Positions 60,394-64,000 of a stretch of DNA of 64,000 bases are shown one piece after another (the stretch's first letter is position 1; every line of letters begins with the position of its first letter). The position numbers were made by a program, and so were the translations under genes. The DNA is taken from positions 313,204 through 377,203 of the forward strand of contig CAJNDS010000680.1 of assembly GCA_905221605.1 (NCBI GenBank), given 5' to 3'. The notes below the pieces were generated by a model. That model did no database searches. It saw only the letters and a list, made by a program, of their open reading frames with translations, and was not told where the DNA came from. Source of the DNA: Symbiodinium natans (lineage: Eukaryota; Sar; Dinophyceae; Suessiales; Symbiodiniaceae).

Positions 60394-60873
60394 CCCTAAA
60401 CCCTACCGACTGCGCACGGCCTCTTATGTCATAGACTAAGGGCCCGTGTTGAAGATGGGCTTAGGGCGAAGCACCAGCCGCAAATGCACCGACATGCCAG
60501 GTGAGGTGGCCTTTTCGTGTTTGGTGTCGCTGTGTGATTCATTGGACCCAAAGGGTCCTACACTAGTTCATAGTTGGGAGAGTATTAACCATTTAAGTTT
60601 CTACTCCTTATTGAGTCTTAAGTACCCTTGAAAGTGTAAAATGTTACCCCGCTATGACAAAGTACACCCTAGTTGTCCAGTAACCTGGGGGAATTAAAGG
60701 TTAACCTTTAGGATTATAAGAGGACTATACTACCCCAGAAAGGTTAAAGGTTACCTACTCTGCTACGAGTACACCCTACACCAACGCCTGTGTGTCTCAG
60801 AAGGCGATTCCACTGACCGCCCAGAGCCCCGACATTGATTCGTGACAAGCGAGATCTCAGCTGCGATTGCAAC
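60394..60873. other. Spacer with hairpin-like repeats right of the LINE
   Basis: No supported gene. About 60,540-60,780 contains AAAGGTTAAC/GGTTACC and GTACACCC strings in direct and inverted arrangement, resembling another degraded hairpin element. Confidence 0.4.
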
Positions 60874-61087
60874 CCTAAACCCTAAACCCTAAACCCTAAA
60901 CCCTAAACCCTAAACCCTAAACCCTAAACCCTAAACCCTAGACCCTGGACCCTATAAACCCTAAACCCTAAACCCGTAAGCCTCGAATACCAAACCCACA
61001 CGCCCATGAGCTGGTCCCTATGCCCCTAGGCCCCTCTGGCCCCTAAATCTTTCTAAAAACACCCCAACCTAAACCCTAAACCAAATC

Positions 61088-61160
61088 CTCACCCAGCTCT
61101 TCCGCAAGCCGGCACCTCCGCGTGCTCATACCTCATGCCGTGCGGGTGGAAGTGGTTGTA
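61088..61160 (-). CDS. Candidate multicopper oxidase exon
   Basis: The minus strand reads NHFHPHGMRYEHAE and then GAG|GTGCCG, a plausible GT donor. HPHGxxY followed by E(GA) is the conserved second copper-ligand block of multicopper oxidases (ceruloplasmin/hephaestin-like), and the exon would end just before that GA. Flanked by CCCTAAA on its left. No neighbouring exon identified, so this rests on one short motif. Confidence 0.35.
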
Positions 61161-61385
61161 ACTTCGTCTTTTTTGTTTCGGGGGGGGAGGGGGGGTTTGG
61201 GGTTTTGGGGTGGTTCGTGATTCTGTGTTTTGGGCTTTCTGACGGCTTGGACTTTCAGCTTTTCGGGTTGAGGGTTTAGGGAGTGGGCCTCACCTCCTTG
61301 ACGCGGGGCTTCCTGCAGGGTTGCTACATTATGCCCGAAGCTGTGCTAGCAAAACTCCGAGCCAGAAAGTATCCTTTCAGATGCA

Positions 61386-61503
61386 CCCAGACCCCTTGCA
61401 GGATCCAAGAAGTAGAACCCCCGAATAGTACTGTATGCCTTTATTGGGTCATTGCTCGGAACATTTTAAGGGGATCCACTTTGTGGATCCTTGCAAGGGT
61501 CTG
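61386..61503. mobile_element. Hairpin element, family 4 copy B
   Basis: About 118 bp, CCAGACCCCTTGCAGGATCC...GGATCCTTGCAAGGGTCTG. Internal AAGTAGAACCCCC and GGGGATCCACTTTGTGG match copy A. Confidence 0.7.
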
Positions 61504-61696
61504 CGAACCGCCAGATTTCGGTCTAGGGTGTGCCTTTCGATGGTTGCATGGTCACAAGGCTCATGGCTCGGGTTACAGGCTATGGGCTATGGGTGCTGGG
61601 TTGTCCTTAGCCACCCATTCATGCCTACAATCGCCAGCGCTAGACAAGTCTCATCACCTTGTCTATGTCCCTGATTGCGGTTGCCTAACAACTGAC

Positions 61697-61797
61697 TTGG
61701 GATGTTCTCCCTTATACTAAAAGTCCTTAATCGGGAATATAGTACCCCCTATTCTAATCCCTCTTACGAACTGCTAGTATTAGGAGGAACATCCCAA
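61697..61797. mobile_element. Hairpin element, family 5 copy A
   Basis: 101 bp, TTGGGATGTTCTCCCTTATA...TAGGAGGAACATCCCAA with imperfect terminal inversion. Relatives: 62,950-63,017 (short), 62,437-62,520 (right end missing) and the reversed right half at about 12,580-12,650. Confidence 0.65.
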
Positions 61798-62949
61798 CCT
61801 AGAACCCTGGAACCGCAGAGTAACCCTAAACCCTAAACCCTAAACCCAAACCCTAAACTCTAGGCCCTAAGCCCTAAGCCCTAAACCTGAACCCTAACAA
61901 CCTTAAACCCTCAAGTGTTGGTTTTGGCAAGGCCATGTTCCTCGCCTCTGCCGAGCCAAGCTGGCCAGGCTAGTCTCCTGCGGTTTGGGGTTTAGGGTTT
62001 TGGGTTTAGGCTTCCAGGTAGGGCCATGCAATGCATGTAACATTCATGCGAAGCTTAACACGACCGCCTCTTCTTTCCAAAAAGTTGCATGCATAGACTT
62101 GCCTCCACAGAATTCTGTCCCAAAATGGACAACAGTGTCGAAGTACTCGATACCCCCCCCCCCCCCCGGCTGCGATTCCAGAACGTTGGCATCGGCTACT
62201 GTCACTACTGTCATGCTGTGGGACAGGAACATGGCGAGGGTCGCCGTGGCATATGTCAATGGCAGCTCCGGCCATTCTTCTGAAACGACATCCTCGAGAG
62301 TCAACCACCTCCATCCGCTGGTCGAGCACCCCAAGACGAGCATAGCTCACTCCCGACGAGGCATACACCCTAAAACCCTCAATTCCAATTCCAATCCCGG
62401 AGAACCGTACGGGTTCGGGGCTTGAGGGACTGTAGGTTGGGATGTTCCCCCTTATACCAACAGACCTTAATAGGGATGTTAATGGGGGGTACCATAATCC
62501 TTGTTGAGGACTGTTGGTATCCGCCGACCCTGGCGGCGTGTTGGATGGGAAAAGGAGTTACCCCCAAAACGGCGGGGGGGGGGTAGGGGGGGGTAGGGGG
62601 GGGTCCCCGGCAGCTTTTCCATGGAGGGCCAGGCCACCCACACAGCATAAACTCACGGACCATAGGCGGTTTCGCACAGGACATAGGGGGCCCTTTGGAA
62701 AACCCCCCACCCCCCCCCTCCCTGCCCCCACCCCCCCCCCCCCCCCGCCCCTGCCCCCCTACCCCTTTGACCTAACGAACGCGTTTAAACCTTTCAACTA
62801 TGCTCCAGCGGGGTCGGCGGCTTGAGCCGGAGGCTCTTGAATCATTAAAGGGGCACATCCCAAATTGTAGGGATTTTAGGGCTAGGGATTTTCGGGAATT
62901 TCGGGTTCAGGCCTCCATAGCGGCCGACGTGCAGCATTAAGGGTATGCT

Positions 62950-63017
62950 TTGGGATGTTCCCCCTTATTCTAACAGCCCTTATTGGGGGTACCCTCAACC
63001 CTGAACCAGCATCCCAA
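62950..63017. mobile_element. Hairpin element, family 5 copy B (short)
   Basis: 68 bp, TTGGGATGTTCCCCCTTATT ... CATCCCAA. The right arm keeps only the outer 8 bp of the inversion. Shares TAACAGCCCTTATTGGGGGT with family 5. Confidence 0.55.
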
Positions 63018-63110
63018 GGTGTGTCAGGAAGCTTAGGGCTCTCTCTGCAGATGGCCACACCATAAACATGCATGGCTTTAGAATTTAGGGTTTAGGGTTT
63101 GGGTTTAGGG

Positions 63111-63111
63111 T

Positions 63112-63192
<81 letters not shown>

Positions 63193-63194
63193 GG
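63111..63194. repeat. (TTGAGGG)12 variant array
   Basis: Twelve uninterrupted copies of the variant heptamer TTGAGGG, flanked on both sides by TTTAGGG units. Shows local homogenisation of a single-base variant. Confidence 0.95.
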
Positions 63195-63721
63195 TTTAGG
63201 GTTTAGGGTTTAGGGTTTGGGGTTTGGGGTTGGGGCTTTACTGGGTCCTTGTGGGGGCAGTATAAAAAATGATCATGTTTAATCCTTATTTGGTTTTATG
63301 CTAAAAAAATGTGAAATTAAAGTCAACAAGGACACATTAGAGTATAAGGTTTGGGGTTCAGGGTTTATAGGTCCGTTTATAGGGTTTAGGGCCTATCGAA
63401 ATCATGGGCCAGTCGTGTGTCTCCATCCAGAAGAAGGCCCTACTGAACACAGGAGCCTGCAACTCTTGCTCCAAATGAGCCCTATTGCCCTACTTTGGAG
63501 TATGCTCTGGAAAAAAAGTATATACTTTTTGGGTTTAGAAGTAGCTCTAGTAGGAACCCCAGAACCAAAAGAAGTATTATAGTACGCCACAACCCAGCTA
63601 CATGGTCCATAAGACTCAAAGGGCCCATCCCTCAGAACCCCAAACCCTAAACCCTAAACCCTAAACCCTAAGCCCTAAGCCCTGAGCCCTAAACCCTAAA
63701 CTTTGGGAACCCTGAACCCCG

Positions 63722-63800
63722 CAGCAGTGGCAGAATCTGGTTCCTTCTCGGCCTCAGGAAAGGCTCCCCGGCAGAGCCTTGCAGCCACTGTTTCGGGTTT
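63722..63800 (-). CDS. Candidate exon, unknown gene
   Basis: An island after a CCCTAAA array; the minus strand reads KPETVAARLCRGAFPEAEKE then PDSATAA. The plus strand is also open. Weak. Confidence 0.3.
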
Positions 63801-64000
63801 GGGGGCGCTTGGCTGCACTTCGGGGGGGTAGCTGAAAATTAAATTCTTAGCTGGCTTCTTAAGAAACCCAATAAACCCAAAAAAAGGTAAGGATCTAAAG
63901 TTACAGTAAAGTACCACAAAGAGGGTCTAGGGTTTAAGGTTTAGGGTTTAGGGTACAGTGGGGGGTCCTAGGTAATCTATCATAGGCGTAGTTTGGGCCC

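Larger units (their letters stand above)
60874..64000. repeat. Telomere-type arrays, right end
   Basis: CCCTAAA arrays at 60,874-60,945, 61,822, 63,650; TTTAGGG at 63,088 and 63,192; intermixed with family 4 and 5 hairpin elements and G-rich runs. No long gene is supported. An open block at 61,985-62,425 exists on both strands but lacks clear exon features. Confidence 0.8.

Noticed and set aside
61985-62425. 146-residue plus-strand ORF and 99-120 residue minus-strand ORFs
   Set aside because: Open on both strands and in several frames with no splice or family signal, and the flanking array orientation is opposite to that of real exon islands. Left out as a gene.
1-64000. tRNA, rRNA or snRNA genes
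   Set aside because: No cloverleaf-compatible or conserved rRNA segments were recognised by eye; a covariance-model scan would be needed to exclude small ones.

Overview
The window is nuclear DNA of a dinoflagellate with an AT-rich virus-like segment at its left end. Evidence for a dinoflagellate: a relict dinoflagellate spliced-leader sequence (15,358-15,378, minus strand), a 21-exon gene whose introns mostly use GC-AG or GA-AG ends and always resume with G after the acceptor AG, pervasive TTTAGGG/CCCTAAA (telomere-type) arrays, and a long LINE-like retrotransposon. No rRNA, tRNA, CRISPR array or bacterial-type operon was seen.

Region 1 (1 to about 6.2 kb) is compact, AT-rich and intron-free, with genes all on the plus strand. 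It carries a DDE (rve) integrase, several small zinc-finger proteins and acidic or Ser-rich proteins of unknown function. Gaps hold short perfect or near-perfect hairpins, several with a TCTA motif just before the next ATG. The layout fits part of an endogenous virophage or polinton-like virus with CroV/Mavirus-like signals. At least two of its genes carry frameshifts.

Region 2 (about 6.2-22.8 kb) holds one recognisable cellular gene on the minus strand: acetyl-CoA synthetase (AMP-forming), 21 exons covering about 634 residues. The last exon, after the PKTRSGKIM motif, was not found before the virus-like segment begins. Most exons are islands between CCCTAAA on the left and TTTAGGG on the right, so introns tend to start with TTTAGGG and end with CCCTAAA in the sense strand. 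Introns 1 and 3 are exactly one terminal-inverted-repeat element plus one copy of its 4-bp target duplication: introner-type introns with their mechanism still legible. The largest intron (12) contains pyrimidine minisatellites and the spliced-leader-marked retrocopy.

Region 3 (22.8-48.3 kb) has the same island architecture with many short candidate exons, mostly minus strand, from genes I could not name. The best is an 843-bp open exon at 33.4-34.3 kb. Many 90-180 bp hairpin elements of several families, microsatellites and homopolymer runs lie between them.

Region 4 (48.3-60.4 kb) is a roughly 12-kb LINE-like element: ORF1 with a RanBP2-type zinc finger, and an ORF2 of about 3,400 residues after repair of three frameshifts, ordered as unknown N-terminal half, RNase H, AP-type endonuclease, reverse transcriptase, C2H2 zinc fingers. 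CCCTAAA units flank it on both sides.

Region 5 (60.4-64 kb) returns to telomere-type repeats and hairpin elements, with a candidate multicopper-oxidase exon near 61.1 kb.

All exon, motif and repeat calls were read by eye. Family names rest on motif recognition, not on a search.
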